From NCBI GenBank assembly GCA_021298815.1, contig JAJTHE010000001.1, positions 1 to 64,000 on the forward strand: a stretch of 64,000 nucleotides of DNA, written 5' to 3'. The notes under the pieces were generated by a model. The model was not told where the DNA came from. It made no database searches and was given only the letters and a program-made list of their open reading frames with translations. Of this stretch, positions 12,444-22,307 are shown one piece after another; position 1 is the stretch's first letter, and each line of letters begins with the position of its first letter. Source of the DNA: Betaproteobacteria bacterium. GTDB taxonomy: Bacteria > Pseudomonadota > Gammaproteobacteria > Burkholderiales > CAIKXV01. The translations under genes and the position numbers were made by a program.

Positions 12444-13661
12444 ATGCATTCTTCGCTTGTTGACCGGCCGCGCTCGTGGCCGTTGGGGATATCCCTGGCC
12501 GTTGCCGCGCTCGCGGTGGCGGGACAGGCCATCTGGCTGTGCCTCGCAGACCTGCAGCTGCAGGCCGTTCCCGCGTTCGTCGCCCTGGCCGCGCTGGCCG
12601 GGGCGGCTTTCCTGCTTCGCTCGGGCGCTGGCCGACCCGACGGGCGCGGAATGCTGCACGCGGCCCCGCCCGCGTCGGTCAGCCTTTCAGCGACGCCGCT
12701 CGGCCAGGCACTGAGCACGCATCGCGAGCAGATCGCGCGCGGCATGCAGTCCGTCGGGGGCGACATCGGCCGCACCAGCGACCTGCTGCAGGAGGCGGTG
12801 GCCAGCCTGTCCGACAGCTTCCGCCAGATGCATGAACTCACCCGGGAACAGCAGCAGATCACGCTCGACATCACGGCTGGCGAGCGTGGCCAGAGGGAAG
12901 GCCAGGAACGCATCACGTTCGAACGCTTCGTCCAGCACTCTTCCTCGGCGATGCGGGCACTGGTCGAGAACATCCTCAACAACAGCCAGGTCGGCATGAC
13001 ATTGGTGAGCCAGATGGAAACGGTGGATACCCAGATCAAGAGCGCCCTCGCGATCCTGTCCGAGGTCGAAGGCATCTCGAAACAGACCAACCTGCTGGCG
13101 CTGAACGCGGCGATCGAGGCCGCGCGCGCGGGCGAGGCCGGGCGCGGATTCGCGGTGGTCGCCGACGAGGTGCGCAAGCTCTCGGGGCGGACGCACCACT
13201 TCAGCGAGCAGATCCGGCAGGAGATCGGCCGTGTATGCGAATCGCTGGGAGAGGCGGAGAAGGCGATCCACTCGATGGCCTCGCAGGACATGACCTTCGC
13301 GCTGCATGCGAAGCGGGAGGCGGACGACATGACCCAGCAGGTGGCGCAGATCAACGCGGAACTGGGCGAGGCGATGGAGCGCACCGCGATGCTCAGCAGC
13401 GGCATGGAGGCGCGGGTGAGCGAGGCGATCACCGCCCTGCAGTTTCAGGACATCACCACCCAGCTGCTCGCGAACTGCCGCGGGCGCGTTGAGATGGTCG
13501 AGCAGCTGTTCAGCGCCATCGAGCGCGAATTCTCGGGCGCGCCCGGCCGCGCGCCGGTCGACGAGGTGGTGGCGGAGCTGGTCTCCAGGGGCGCGGCCAT
13601 CGAAGCCCGCAACCCGGTCGCGCAGAAGCAGATGGCCAGCGGCGACATCGATCTTTTCTGA
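12444..13661 (+). CDS. Methyl-accepting chemotaxis protein without a sensory domain
   Basis: 405 aa. Two adjacent hydrophobic helices at about 13-33 and 36-57 with no periplasmic domain between them, then a cytoplasmic signalling domain. The receptor hairpin tip lies near 209-247 ([19 protein letters not shown], then [14 protein letters not shown]). There is no HAMP domain in the usual place. Near the C-terminus residues 334-340 read FQDITTQ, close to the CheZ active-site motif FQDLTGQ. GGAGG precedes the ATG. First gene of the operon, 27 bases before cheY. It may sense an internal signal or act as an adaptor or phosphatase; function unproven. Confidence 0.85.
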   Translation: MHSSLVDRPRSWPLGISLAVAALAVAGQAIWLCLADLQLQAVPAFVALAALAGAAFLLRSGAGRPDGRGMLHAAPPASVSLSATPLGQALSTHREQIARGMQSVGGDIGRTSDLLQEAVASLSDSFRQMHELTREQQQITLDITAGERGQREGQERITFERFVQHSSSAMRALVENILNNSQVGMTLVSQMETVDTQIKSALAILSEVEGISKQTNLLALNAAIEAARAGEAGRGFAVVADEVRKLSGRTHHFSEQIRQEIGRVCESLGEAEKAIHSMASQDMTFALHAKREADDMTQQVAQINAELGEAMERTAMLSSGMEARVSEAITALQFQDITTQLLANCRGRVEMVEQLFSAIEREFSGAPGRAPVDEVVAELVSRGAAIEARNPVAQKQMASGDIDLF

Positions 13662-13688
13662 GCTAGACATCCATACAGGCTGAACAAC

Positions 13689-14054
13689 ATGGCGAAGACA
13701 ATCCTTGCGGTGGACGATTCCGCGTCGATACGGCAGATGGTGGTGTTCACCCTGAAGAGTGCAGGGTACGACGTGGTCGAGGCAGTCGACGGTCAGGACG
13801 GACTGGACAAGGCCAAGGCGAAGTCGGTGAACCTCGTGCTGACCGACCAGAACATGCCGCGGATGGATGGCATCTCCCTGGTGAAGCAGCTGCGGGCGCT
13901 GCCCCAGCACAAGAGCACGCCGATCCTGATGCTCACCACGGAATCGAGCGACCAGATGAAGGCGCAGGGCAAGGCTGCCGGCGCGACCGGCTGGCTGGTC
14001 AAGCCGTTCGACCCGACCAAGCTGCTCGAGGTCGTCAAGAAGGTGATCGGCTGA
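13689..14054 (+). CDS. cheY: Chemotaxis response regulator CheY
   Basis: 121 aa single receiver domain. Phospho-acceptor D53 in LVLTDQNMP, acidic pair D9/D10 (AVDDSAS), switch threonine in MLTTES and lysine in LVKPFDP are all present, so it should accept phosphate from CheA and bind the flagellar switch. Between the sensorless MCP and cheA. No cheZ is seen in this window, so its dephosphorylation route is open. Confidence 0.95.
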   Translation: MAKTILAVDDSASIRQMVVFTLKSAGYDVVEAVDGQDGLDKAKAKSVNLVLTDQNMPRMDGISLVKQLRALPQHKSTPILMLTTESSDQMKAQGKAAGATGWLVKPFDPTKLLEVVKKVIG

Positions 14055-14109
14055 GGGGCGGCAGGCGCCGCGACCGGTCCTACCGAACCACGACGACAGG
14101 AAGAAGCCG

Positions 14110-16545
14110 ATGTCGATCGACATGAGCCAGTTCTACCAGGTGTTCTTCGAGGAATGCGCCGAGCACCTGGCCAACATGGAAACGCTGCTGCTGGAGCTGG
14201 ATCCTGCCGCCCCGGACCCGGAGCAGCTCAACGCTATCTTCCGGGCCGCGCACTCGATCAAGGGTGGTGCTGGAACCTTCGGTTTCAGCGACATCGCACG
14301 CACCACGCACTCGCTGGAGACGCTTCTCGACCGGTTGCGCAAGGAAGAGCTGGTGCTGCGCCCCGAGATGATCGATGCCTTCCTGCAGGCCAAGGACGTG
14401 ATCTCCGACCAGCTCGCCCGGCGCAGGGGCGAGACCAGCAGCGACCTCGACCCGGATGCGGCGGAGGTCGTGATGAAGTGGCTGGACGTGCTTGCGGCGG
14501 ACGATCCCGCCGCAGTCGTCCCAGCCCCGGTGCAGATGCAGGTCGTTCCGCCGCCGGCATCGCCCGCTGCACCACGCTCGCGGTTCGACATCTCGGTGCA
14601 TGACGATTCGGTCGACGAGGCTGCGTTCGCCGGATTGCTGGATGAACTGCGCTCGCTGGGCAAGCTCGAGGTGATGTCGGAACCGGAAGCGCGCAAGCCG
14701 CGCATGTCGCGCGCGCTGCGCCGGACCTGGCGCCTGGTGCTCACCGCCGCCGTCGCCGAGCCCGCGCTGCGCGAGGCCTTCGAGTTCGTGGTGCCTGCGC
14801 GCGACTTCGAGATAGCCTCGGTGGTGCTCGACGAGGCGCCCGTGGCCGCCATGGCAGCGGCGGGTGGCGATGCTTCCGCCACCGTTCCTGCATCCCCGGG
14901 CACCCCTTCCGCCGCGGATGACGGCAGCTACGGCTTCTTCACCGGCGACTCAACCACGTTGGTCTCCGCGACCGGTGCGGCAGCGGCAGCCGCAGCGCCC
15001 GCGAAGACGGGCTCGGAACATTCGTCCGGCGATGACGGCTTCGGCTTCTTCGACGATGCACCCGGCACGCCAGGGGCACCCTCCGCGGGTCCGTCCGACC
15101 GTACGGCCGTTGAAGACGGATTCGGCTTCTTCGACGATGCGCCGCATGCGCCAACACCTGCGGCGGCGCCCGCAACTGCCGCCGATGCCGGCTCCGCGGT
15201 CGCGCCACCGGCGTCGCCGGACGCCGTTGCGCCACCGGCGTCGCCGGACGCCGTTGCGCCCGTGGCTGCGCGCGTGCCCTCGGTTGGCCGCCGTGCATCG
15301 GACCAGCCTGCGGATGCGCCGGTGCGCGCGGGGCGCCGCGCCACCGACAAGCAGGTCGCCAGCACCGGCGACAGCGCGTCGATCAGGGTGGGCGTGGAGA
15401 AGGTCGACATGCTGATGAACCTGGTGAGCGAACTGGTCATCACCCAGTCGATGCTGATGCAGTCCGCCAGCACGCTGGATCCGGTGTCCAACGAACGCCT
15501 GCTGTCGGGCGTCGGTCTGCTGGAGCGCAATACGCGCGACCTGCAGGAGGCGGTGATGTCGATTCGCATGTTGCCCATCTCGTTCGTGTTCAGCCGCTTC
15601 CCGCGGGTGGTGCGCGACCTCGCCAGCAAGCTTGGCAAGCAGGTCGAACTCAAGACCTATGGCGAGAGCGCGGAACTGGACAAGGGCCTGATCGAGAAGA
15701 TCGCCGATCCGCTGACCCACCTCGTGCGCAACAGCCTGGACCATGGCATCGAGTCGCCCGAGGCGCGCATCGCGGCCGGCAAGCCGGCCACCGGCACGAT
15801 CACGCTGACCGCAATGCACCAGGGCGGCAGCATCATGATCGAGGTGAGCGACGACGGCGCAGGCCTGAACCGCGAGCGCATCCTGGGCAAGGCACGCGAG
15901 CGGGGTCTTCCGGCGCACGACGCCATGACCGACAGCGAGGTGTGGCAGCTCATCTTCGAGCCGGGCTTCTCCACCGCCGAAGCGATCACCGACGTGTCCG
16001 GCCGCGGCGTTGGCATGGACGTGGTCAAGCGCAACATCGGCGAGATGAACGGCGATGTGTCGATCGAGTCTTCGGCCGGGCGGGGGACGCGGATGACCAT
16101 TCGGCTGCCCCTGACCATGGCGATCCTGGACGGCCTGTCCGTGAAGGTCGGTGCAAGCACGCTGATCATCCCGCTGAACGCGATCGTCGAATCGATCCGT
16201 CCCGGCCGCGAAGAGGTCCGTACCGTGGGCGGCCGGGCGCGGACGGTCGCGGTGCGCGGGGAGTACCTGAACGTGATCGAACTGCGCCGCTTCTTCAGCG
16301 CCGCCGACGCGCCCTCTGCCGAGATGCCGGTGATGGTGATCGTCGATGCGGCTGGCCACAAGGCTGCGCTCTGCGTGGACGAACTGCTGGGCCAGCACCA
16401 GGTGGTGATCAAGAGCCTGGAGACCAATTACCGCAAGGTCAACGGGGTATCCGGCGCGACCATCATGGGCGATGGCCGGGTTGCGCTGATCGTGGATGTC
16501 CCGGGCGTGCTGCGAACGGGGAACGGACTGGCGAACGCGGCATGA
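14110..16545 (+). CDS. cheA: Chemotaxis histidine kinase CheA
   Basis: 811 aa. N-terminal HPt domain with phospho-accepting H48 (RAAHSIKGGAGTFGF). Then an extra folded segment (about 158-245) and a long Ala/Pro-rich linker holding three aromatic-acidic repeats (GSYGFFTGD, GFGFFDDAPG, GFGFFDDAPH) and a 9-residue tandem repeat. Next the P3 dimerisation helices (VEKVDMLMNLVSELVITQS), the ATPase domain with N-box LVRNSLDHGIE, G1 DDGAGLN and G2 GRGVGMDVV, and the CheW-like P5 domain. Phosphorylates CheY and CheB. The GFGFFDD repeats are probably docking motifs for CheY/CheB, by analogy to the P2 domain; that is inference. Confidence 0.95.
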   Translation: MSIDMSQFYQVFFEECAEHLANMETLLLELDPAAPDPEQLNAIFRAAHSIKGGAGTFGFSDIARTTHSLETLLDRLRKEELVLRPEMIDAFLQAKDVISDQLARRRGETSSDLDPDAAEVVMKWLDVLAADDPAAVVPAPVQMQVVPPPASPAAPRSRFDISVHDDSVDEAAFAGLLDELRSLGKLEVMSEPEARKPRMSRALRRTWRLVLTAAVAEPALREAFEFVVPARDFEIASVVLDEAPVAAMAAAGGDASATVPASPGTPSAADDGSYGFFTGDSTTLVSATGAAAAAAAPAKTGSEHSSGDDGFGFFDDAPGTPGAPSAGPSDRTAVEDGFGFFDDAPHAPTPAAAPATAADAGSAVAPPASPDAVAPPASPDAVAPVAARVPSVGRRASDQPADAPVRAGRRATDKQVASTGDSASIRVGVEKVDMLMNLVSELVITQSMLMQSASTLDPVSNERLLSGVGLLERNTRDLQEAVMSIRMLPISFVFSRFPRVVRDLASKLGKQVELKTYGESAELDKGLIEKIADPLTHLVRNSLDHGIESPEARIAAGKPATGTITLTAMHQGGSIMIEVSDDGAGLNRERILGKARERGLPAHDAMTDSEVWQLIFEPGFSTAEAITDVSGRGVGMDVVKRNIGEMNGDVSIESSAGRGTRMTIRLPLTMAILDGLSVKVGASTLIIPLNAIVESIRPGREEVRTVGGRARTVAVRGEYLNVIELRRFFSAADAPSAEMPVMVIVDAAGHKAALCVDELLGQHQVVIKSLETNYRKVNGVSGATIMGDGRVALIVDVPGVLRTGNGLANAA
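15202..15255 (+). repeat. cheA: 27-base tandem duplication inside cheA
   Basis: Two identical 27-base units abut (15202-15228 and 15229-15255), coding APPASPDAV twice in the disordered linker. The reading frame is kept, so the repeat only lengthens the linker. Likely polymorphic between strains. Confidence 0.9.
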
Positions 16546-16576
16546 CTCGGCGCTGAATTGTTCGCCTGCAAGGACA

Positions 16577-16605
16577 CGTTCGTCCGGAGCGCGCCCGGAC
16601 GAACG
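16577..16605 (+). other. Strong RNA hairpin between cheA and the second mcp
   Basis: A perfect 11-bp stem (CGTTCGTCCGG with CCGGACGAACG) closes a 7-base loop AGCGCGC. No T-run follows, so it is not a classic terminator; it may shield or cut the operon mRNA, setting different levels of CheA and the receptor. It ends 30 bases before the mcp ATG. Confidence 0.7.
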
Positions 16606-16635
16606 CAATGAACGAGAACAATCGGAGAATAAGGT

Positions 16636-18666
16636 ATGAATCTGCAGTCACTGAAAATCGGCTCGAGGCTCGGCCTCGGCTTCGGCCTCGTGCTCGCGTT
16701 GTGCCTGGCAATCGGCTGGGTCAGCTACTCCAGCCTGGCGAAGCAGGGCGCCCATCTGCAAGCGATCGGTGGAAACATCCTGCCCAGCATAAAGATGCTG
16801 GGTGACATGCAGCACAAGCTGGACCTGTACCGCCGATGGGCATTGCGCGCGACCTATACGGCGACCGACGATGCCCGCGCAAAGGCAGTCTCGGAAATGA
16901 CCAGCGCTCGCGAAGCCCTGCTGCGCGAGAACGTGGCATACAAGAAGGAAATGCTGCTCAAGGGCACGCCAGAGGAACCGCTCTACGTCACGTACGAAGC
17001 GGCCCTTGACCAGTACTTCAAGCTCGACGAGCAGCAGCTGCTGCCGCTGCTGGCCAACGGCGCGCGCAGTCGCGCCGAGGCCGAGGCAGTGATGACCGGT
17101 GACTCGTTCAACACGTTCAACGAGGCATCCAGGACCCTGGGGGAACTGATCAGGTACAACGTGCAGATCTCGGACGCCGAAGTCGCCGCGGCAAGCGCGA
17201 CGCAGTCGCGTGCGGTGTCGCTGCTGGTCGCCGCTCTCGCAGCCGCCCTGATCATCGGCGCTGGTGCCTCGCTGCTGATCACCCGCTCCATCACTTCGCC
17301 GCTGCGCCAGGCGGTGTCGGCCGCGAACGCGATCGCGGCGGGAGACCTGAGCACGCGCATCGAGGTACGTGGCCGGGACGAGGCGGCGGAGCTGATGGGC
17401 TCGATGAAGGCGATGACGGACGCGCTGGAATCTCTGGTCTCCGCGCAGGCGGAGATGGCCCGGCAGCATGCCGAGGGCTGGATCGACCACAGGATCCAGG
17501 CCGAGAACTTCCTTGGCTCGTACCGGCAGGTGGCCGAGTCTATGAACGGACTGGTGGGCGCGCACATCGCGGTGAAGTTCAAGGTGGTCGAGGTGATCGG
17601 TGCCTATGCCAGGGGCGACCTGACGGTGAAGATGGATCGCCTGCCCGGGAAGAAGGGCGAGGTCACTGCCGCTGTGGACGCCGTCCAGCAGAGCCTGATG
17701 ACGATCATCGGCCAGATCAAGGAAGCCACCGACTCCATCAACACGGCGGCGAAGGAAATCGCGCAGGGCAACACGGACCTGTCGCAGCGCACCGAGGAAC
17801 AGGCCTCCAGCCTGGAGGAGACGGCCTCCAGCATGGAAGAGCTGACCTCGACGGTGAAGCAGAACAGCGAGAACGCGAAGCAGGCCAACCAACTTGCGAT
17901 CGGCGCCTCGGAAGTGGCGGTTCGCGGTGGCGCGGTGGTGGGCGAAGTGGTGCGCACGATGGACGAGATCACGGCTGCGTCGAAGAAGATCTCGGACATC
18001 ATCAGCGTGATCGACGGCATCGCGTTCCAGACGAACATCCTGGCGCTCAACGCGGCGGTGGAAGCGGCGCGCGCCGGCGAGCAGGGGCGGGGTTTCGCGG
18101 TGGTGGCGAGCGAGGTGCGCAACCTGGCGCAGCGTTCGGCGGCTGCGGCCCGCGAAATCAAGACCCTGATCGGCGACTCGGTGCAGAAGGTGGAGAGCGG
18201 CTCGAAGCTGGTCGGCGAGGCGGGCTCGACGATCCAGGAAGTGGTGCAACAGGTCAAGCGGGTGACCGACATCATGTCGGAGATCTCCGCTGCGTCCGTG
18301 GAGCAGAGCTCCGGCATCGAGCAGGTCAACACCGCGGTGACCCAGATGGACGAAGTGACCCAGCAGAACGCAGCCCTGGTGGAGCAGGCAGCCGCCGCGG
18401 CCGAATCGCTGCAGGAACAGGCCGAATTGCTGGCCGACGCGGTGTCGGTGTTCAAGCTCGAGGCCGGGCCGGCGGCTACGCCCGCGGCCTACGACGGCGT
18501 CGAGCGGCGCGGCCCCAACCGTGCGACGAACGTCGCGCGGCTCAAGCCCGCGCCAGCTGCGCCGATCGAGAAGCCGCAGCCGGCAGCGGACAAGAGCGTC
18601 GAGCGGCCCCCTGCCGCACGCGCGGCCAGGGCGGTCAACGCCGACGAGTCGTGGGAAGAATTCTGA
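16636..18666 (+). CDS. Methyl-accepting chemotaxis protein with CheR-tether tail
   Basis: 676 aa transmembrane receptor. TM1 about 10-30, periplasmic four-helix-type sensor about 31-193, TM2 about 195-216, HAMP about 217-270, then a long coiled-coil signalling domain. Methylation-region helices contain [19 protein letters not shown]; the hairpin tip is near [20 protein letters not shown]. The extreme C-terminus is DESWEEF, an xWxxF pentapeptide like the NWETF tail that tethers CheR/CheB in enteric receptors. AAGG at 16631 precedes the ATG. Genes for CheW and CheR follow directly. Ligand unknown. Confidence 0.95.
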   Translation: MNLQSLKIGSRLGLGFGLVLALCLAIGWVSYSSLAKQGAHLQAIGGNILPSIKMLGDMQHKLDLYRRWALRATYTATDDARAKAVSEMTSAREALLRENVAYKKEMLLKGTPEEPLYVTYEAALDQYFKLDEQQLLPLLANGARSRAEAEAVMTGDSFNTFNEASRTLGELIRYNVQISDAEVAAASATQSRAVSLLVAALAAALIIGAGASLLITRSITSPLRQAVSAANAIAAGDLSTRIEVRGRDEAAELMGSMKAMTDALESLVSAQAEMARQHAEGWIDHRIQAENFLGSYRQVAESMNGLVGAHIAVKFKVVEVIGAYARGDLTVKMDRLPGKKGEVTAAVDAVQQSLMTIIGQIKEATDSINTAAKEIAQGNTDLSQRTEEQASSLEETASSMEELTSTVKQNSENAKQANQLAIGASEVAVRGGAVVGEVVRTMDEITAASKKISDIISVIDGIAFQTNILALNAAVEAARAGEQGRGFAVVASEVRNLAQRSAAAAREIKTLIGDSVQKVESGSKLVGEAGSTIQEVVQQVKRVTDIMSEISAASVEQSSGIEQVNTAVTQMDEVTQQNAALVEQAAAAAESLQEQAELLADAVSVFKLEAGPAATPAAYDGVERRGPNRATNVARLKPAPAAPIEKPQPAADKSVERPPAARAARAVNADESWEEF

Positions 18667-18689
18667 GAACCGAAGCAGGAGAGCCAGCC

Positions 18690-19214
18690 ATGAGTGATTC
18701 GAATCGATCGCCTTCGCCGTCCGCCGCGGCCGGCAGCATCGCCGCGCCGGTGCCGGGCACCAGCGAGTTCCTGACCTTCAAGCTCGGCGCCGAGGAGTAC
18801 GGCGTGGAGATCCTGAAGGTGCAGGAGATCCGCGGCTACGACGCGGTGACCGCGATCGCTAACACGCCCGAGTTCATCAAGGGTGTAATCAACCTGCGCG
18901 GGGTGATCGTCCCGATCGTGGACCTGCGCATCAAGTTCAACCTGGGGCAGGTGACCTACGACCCGTTCACGGTGGTGATCATCCTGAACATCGCCGACCG
19001 GGTGATGGGGGTCGTAGTCGACGGCGTGTCCGACGTGCTGGAACTGGACGCGGCGCAGATCCGGCCCGCGCCGGAGTTCGGCGCCGGGCTGGATACCGAG
19101 TACATCATCGGGCTGGGCACCGCCGGTGAACGCATGCTGATCCTGGTCGATATCGAGCGCCTCATGACCAGCAGCGAAATGGCGCTGGTCGACGACGCGG
19201 CTTCGGTCCACTGA
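18690..19214 (+). CDS. cheW: Chemotaxis coupling protein CheW
   Basis: 174 aa. Links receptors to CheA. After a 20-residue Ser/Pro/Ala-rich leader the CheW fold starts at [21 protein letters not shown]; the conserved [17 protein letters not shown] strand pair and the DGVSDVLEL segment are present. ATG at 18690 follows AGGAGAG; a further in-frame ATG 39 bases upstream overlaps the mcp stop and is less likely. Lies 23 bases after the mcp and 26 before cheR. Confidence 0.95.
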   Translation: MSDSNRSPSPSAAAGSIAAPVPGTSEFLTFKLGAEEYGVEILKVQEIRGYDAVTAIANTPEFIKGVINLRGVIVPIVDLRIKFNLGQVTYDPFTVVIILNIADRVMGVVVDGVSDVLELDAAQIRPAPEFGAGLDTEYIIGLGTAGERMLILVDIERLMTSSEMALVDDAASVH

Positions 19215-19240
19215 TCCTGCTTCGGGACGGAAACCGCACG

Positions 19241-20122
19241 ATGCCTCTTGCAGCACGCCTGAACGAAACTTCGTCCGACGCACCCGTCGGGGCGAAGGAG
19301 TTCGTGTTCACCCGCGAGGACTTCGAACGCATTCGCCGGCTGATCTACGATCACGCCGGCATCCAGCTCAGCCCGGGCAAGATGGAGATGGTCTACAGCC
19401 GGCTTGCCCGCCGCCTTCGCGCCAACAGCCTCGCCCGCTTCAGCGATTACCTGAAGCTGCTCGAAGGGCCGCGCGGTGCCGAGTGGGAGGCGTTCACCAA
19501 CGCGCTGACCACCAACCTGACCGCGTTCTTCCGCGAGGCGCATCACTTCGTCGAGCTGGAGAAGCTGATCCGGCGCGTGAGCGCGACGCGCGAGGTTTCG
19601 CTGTGGTGTTCCGCGTCCTCGACCGGCGAGGAGCCGTACTCTATGGCGATGACCGCGGTAGAAGCCTGCGGCAGCATGGCGCCGCGGGTGAAGATCGTGG
19701 CGAGCGACGTCGACACGGCCGTCCTCGCCAAGGCCCAAGGCGGGGTGTACACGATGGACCGTGTCGATCGCCTCGCCCCCGAAAGGCTGCGCCGGTTCTT
19801 CCTGCGTGGCGCCGGCGCCAACGAGGGCATGGTCCGGGTGCGCCCGGAGCTGTCCTCGATGATTCGCTTCCAGCAGGTGAACCTGCTCGATGCACGCTAT
19901 CCGGTGGCAGGCCCGTTCGACGCCATCTTCTGCCGCAACGTGATGATCTACTTCGACAAGCCGACCCAGTACAAGATCCTGCAGCGATTCGCGCCGCTGC
20001 TGCGTCCGGACGGGCTCCTGTTCGCCGGCCACTCCGAGAACTTCTACCACGCCGCAGATCTGTTCAGGCTGCGCGCGAAGACGGTCTATGAACTCGCCAA
20101 CCCGCCAGCGGGGGCTGCATGA
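19241..20122 (+). CDS. cheR: Chemotaxis methyltransferase CheR
   Basis: 293 aa. Methylates receptor glutamates using S-adenosylmethionine (EC 2.1.1.80). N-terminal all-helical domain (about 20-85, [20 protein letters not shown]), then the Rossmann domain with [15 protein letters not shown] as SAM loop, the VNLLD segment and [14 protein letters not shown]. The HSENFY segment near the end fits the family. Its stop overlaps the cheD ATG (ATGA). The receptor ending in DESWEEF two genes upstream is a fitting partner. Confidence 0.96.
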   Translation: MPLAARLNETSSDAPVGAKEFVFTREDFERIRRLIYDHAGIQLSPGKMEMVYSRLARRLRANSLARFSDYLKLLEGPRGAEWEAFTNALTTNLTAFFREAHHFVELEKLIRRVSATREVSLWCSASSTGEEPYSMAMTAVEACGSMAPRVKIVASDVDTAVLAKAQGGVYTMDRVDRLAPERLRRFFLRGAGANEGMVRVRPELSSMIRFQQVNLLDARYPVAGPFDAIFCRNVMIYFDKPTQYKILQRFAPLLRPDGLLFAGHSENFYHAADLFRLRAKTVYELANPPAGAA

Positions 20123-20724
20123 GCGTCGAGTACGCCGACGGCTTCGCGCAGACCCTGTACTTCGACCGCACCTTCGATGCCGAAGCTGCGAAACTGATGC
20201 CGGGCGAGTACTACGTCACCGGCAGCGACATGGTGCTGGTCACGGTGCTGGGCTCCTGCGTGGCGGCATGCATCCGCGACACGCGTACCGGCGTCGGCGG
20301 CATGAACCATTTCATGCTGCCGGAGGGCGGTGGTTCCGACGGCGTGGCGAATGCATCCGCGCGCTACGGTACCTACGCGATGGAAGTGCTGATCAACACC
20401 ATCCTGAAGCAGGGCGCGCGCCGAGGCAGCCTCGAGGCCAAGGTGTTCGGCGGCGGCAACGTGCTCGAAGGCCTCACGGTCGCGAACGTGGGCCCGCGCA
20501 ACGCCGTCTTCGTGCGCGACTTCCTGGAGACCGAAGGCATCCCGGTCAAGGCAGCCGACCTGGAGGACATCTTCCCGAGGAAGGTCTACTTCTTCCCGCG
20601 CACGGGCCGTGCGATGGTGCGCAAGCTCAAGAGCGCCAACGAGGCCGGGCTGATCGCGCGCGAACGCGAGTACAGCCGGCGCCTGGTCGCACAGCCGGCC
20701 GGCGGCGCCGTGGAGCTGTTCTGA
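20119..20724 (+). CDS. cheD: Chemoreceptor glutamine deamidase CheD
   Basis: 201 aa. Deamidates receptor glutamines to glutamates (EC 3.5.1.44). Catalytic cysteine C47 in [10 protein letters not shown] and histidine H64 in GGMNHFMLP are present, plus the KVFGGGNVL loop. The ATG overlaps the cheR stop by four bases and the cheD stop overlaps the cheB ATG by one, so cheR-cheD-cheB is a coupled adaptation module. Confidence 0.95.
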   Translation: MSVEYADGFAQTLYFDRTFDAEAAKLMPGEYYVTGSDMVLVTVLGSCVAACIRDTRTGVGGMNHFMLPEGGGSDGVANASARYGTYAMEVLINTILKQGARRGSLEAKVFGGGNVLEGLTVANVGPRNAVFVRDFLETEGIPVKAADLEDIFPRKVYFFPRTGRAMVRKLKSANEAGLIAREREYSRRLVAQPAGGAVELF

Positions 20725-21854
20725 TGACCCCGAACCCGAAACCGAACCTTGACCCGATGCGCACTGCGCAGGCCTCGCGTCCACGCACCCGCGTGGTGGT
20801 GATCGACGACTCGGCCCTGATCCGGCGAATCCTGACCGAGATCATCAACAGCGAACCCGACATGGAAGTCGTCGCCCAGGCGCCGGATCCCCTGGTCGCC
20901 CGCGAGCAGATCCGGACCCTGAATCCGGACGTGATCACGCTGGACGTCGAGATGCCGAAGATGGACGGCCTCGCTTTCCTGGAGAAACTGATGCGGCTCA
21001 AGCCGACGCCGGTGGTGATGGTGTCGACCTTGACCGAACGGGGTTCAGAGACCACCTTGCGCGCGCTCGAGCTCGGTGCGGTCGACTTCGTGTCCAAGCC
21101 GAAGATCGACATCGCCAACGGCATGCAGGAGTACGCGGCGGAAATCACCGACAAGATCCGCGCGGCCGCGGTCGCGCGCGTGCGGCGCCTCGCGCCGCAG
21201 CCGGTCGACGCACGGGAGGCGGGCAGCGCGCTGCCCGTGCGTCCTGCGTCCGGCTGGTCGACCGAGAAGCTGATCATCGTCGGTGCTTCCACCGGCGGCA
21301 CCGAGGCGATCCGCGAGTTCCTGGAGCCGCTGCCGCCGGACATCCCGGGCATCCTGATCACCCAGCACATGCCGGAAGCCTTCACCCGGTCCTTCGCTCG
21401 CCGGCTGGACGGCCTCTGCCGGATCACCGTCAAGGAAGCCGGGGACGGCGAGCGCATCCTGCCGGGCCATGCATACATCGCACCAGGGCATTCGCACCTG
21501 CTGGTGCGGCGCAGTGGCGCGAACTACATGACCGAACTGTCGCAGTCGGAGCCAGTGAACCGCCACCGGCCTTCGGTCGACGTGCTATTCCGCTCGGCTG
21601 CGGCGCATGTCGGCCGCAATGCGATCGGCGTGATCCTGACCGGGATGGGTCGGGATGGCGCGGCCGGCATGCGCGAGATGCACGATGCAGGCGCCTGGAA
21701 CGTGGCGCAGGACGAAGAGAGCTGTGTCGTGTTCGGGATGCCGAAGGAAGCCATCAACAGCGGCGGCGTCGACGAGGTCCTGCCGCTGAGGTCGATATCG
21801 CAGGCCGTCATCGGCCAGATCACCGCACGCGGCGGGCGGCAGAACCGGGTCTAG
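20724..21854 (+). CDS. cheB: Chemotaxis response regulator protein-glutamate methylesterase CheB
   Basis: 376 aa. Receiver domain (about 22-140) with phospho-acceptor D74 in [12 protein letters not shown] and lysine in VSKPK; C-terminal methylesterase (about 182-370) with nucleophile S189 in [12 protein letters not shown]215 in ITQHMPE and an aspartate in [12 protein letters not shown]. Removes methyl groups from receptors (EC 3.1.1.61). The ATG at 20724 overlaps the cheD stop; an ATG at 20757 is an alternative that removes 11 non-conserved residues. Confidence 0.95.
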   Translation: MTPNPKPNLDPMRTAQASRPRTRVVVIDDSALIRRILTEIINSEPDMEVVAQAPDPLVAREQIRTLNPDVITLDVEMPKMDGLAFLEKLMRLKPTPVVMVSTLTERGSETTLRALELGAVDFVSKPKIDIANGMQEYAAEITDKIRAAAVARVRRLAPQPVDAREAGSALPVRPASGWSTEKLIIVGASTGGTEAIREFLEPLPPDIPGILITQHMPEAFTRSFARRLDGLCRITVKEAGDGERILPGHAYIAPGHSHLLVRRSGANYMTELSQSEPVNRHRPSVDVLFRSAAAHVGRNAIGVILTGMGRDGAAGMREMHDAGAWNVAQDEESCVVFGMPKEAINSGGVDEVLPLRSISQAVIGQITARGGRQNRV

Positions 21855-21935
21855 CATCCGCGCCAACGTCCAGCCATCATCCATTCACTTGCAGTCCAGT
21901 TTCTCCCGCCCAACCCCCGCACCAGGAGCCATATC

Positions 21936-22241
21936 ATGCAGACTCAGGTCAGTGTCATCAACGAGCGCGCGCGCATCGCGCTGTCCGGCCGCTTCGACTT
22001 CAATGCGCACCGCACCTTCAAGTCGGCCTACGAAGGGCAGATCAAGTCGAACGAAGTGTCGGCGATCGAGATCGACCTCGGCAACGTCGAGTACCTCGAC
22101 AGCGCCGCTCTCGGCATGCTGCTGCTGCTGCGCGACCAGGCGAGCAGTGCCCACAAGACGGTGATCCTCACCAACTGCCGGGGCGTGGTGCAGCAGATCC
22201 TCGACATCGCGAACTTCAAGAAGCTTTTCACGATTCAGTAG
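21936..22241 (+). CDS. STAS-domain anti-sigma factor antagonist (HsbA/SpoIIAA-like)
   Basis: 101 aa, a bare STAS domain. The phosphorylatable serine is S56 in VEYLDSAALGMLL. Such proteins bind an anti-sigma factor or diguanylate cyclase according to phosphorylation. AGGAG precedes the ATG. The next gene encodes a SpoIIE-type phosphatase fused to a kinase-like ATPase, its obvious partner. The pair next to cheR recalls the HsbA/HsbR pair beside cheR in Pseudomonas aeruginosa, where HsbA switches between FlgM and a cyclase; transferring that role here is inference. Confidence 0.88.
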   Translation: MQTQVSVINERARIALSGRFDFNAHRTFKSAYEGQIKSNEVSAIEIDLGNVEYLDSAALGMLLLLRDQASSAHKTVILTNCRGVVQQILDIANFKKLFTIQ

Positions 22242-22307
22242 CCACCGCGCCGTGGCGGCGGCCGTGCCGTACCGCCCTGAAGCCCGGCGCAGACGAGGCA
22301 CCAAAGC

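Noticed and set aside
16608-16805. Small plus-strand gene between cheA and the mcp
   Set aside because: It overlaps the true mcp N-terminus in another frame and is not protein-like.
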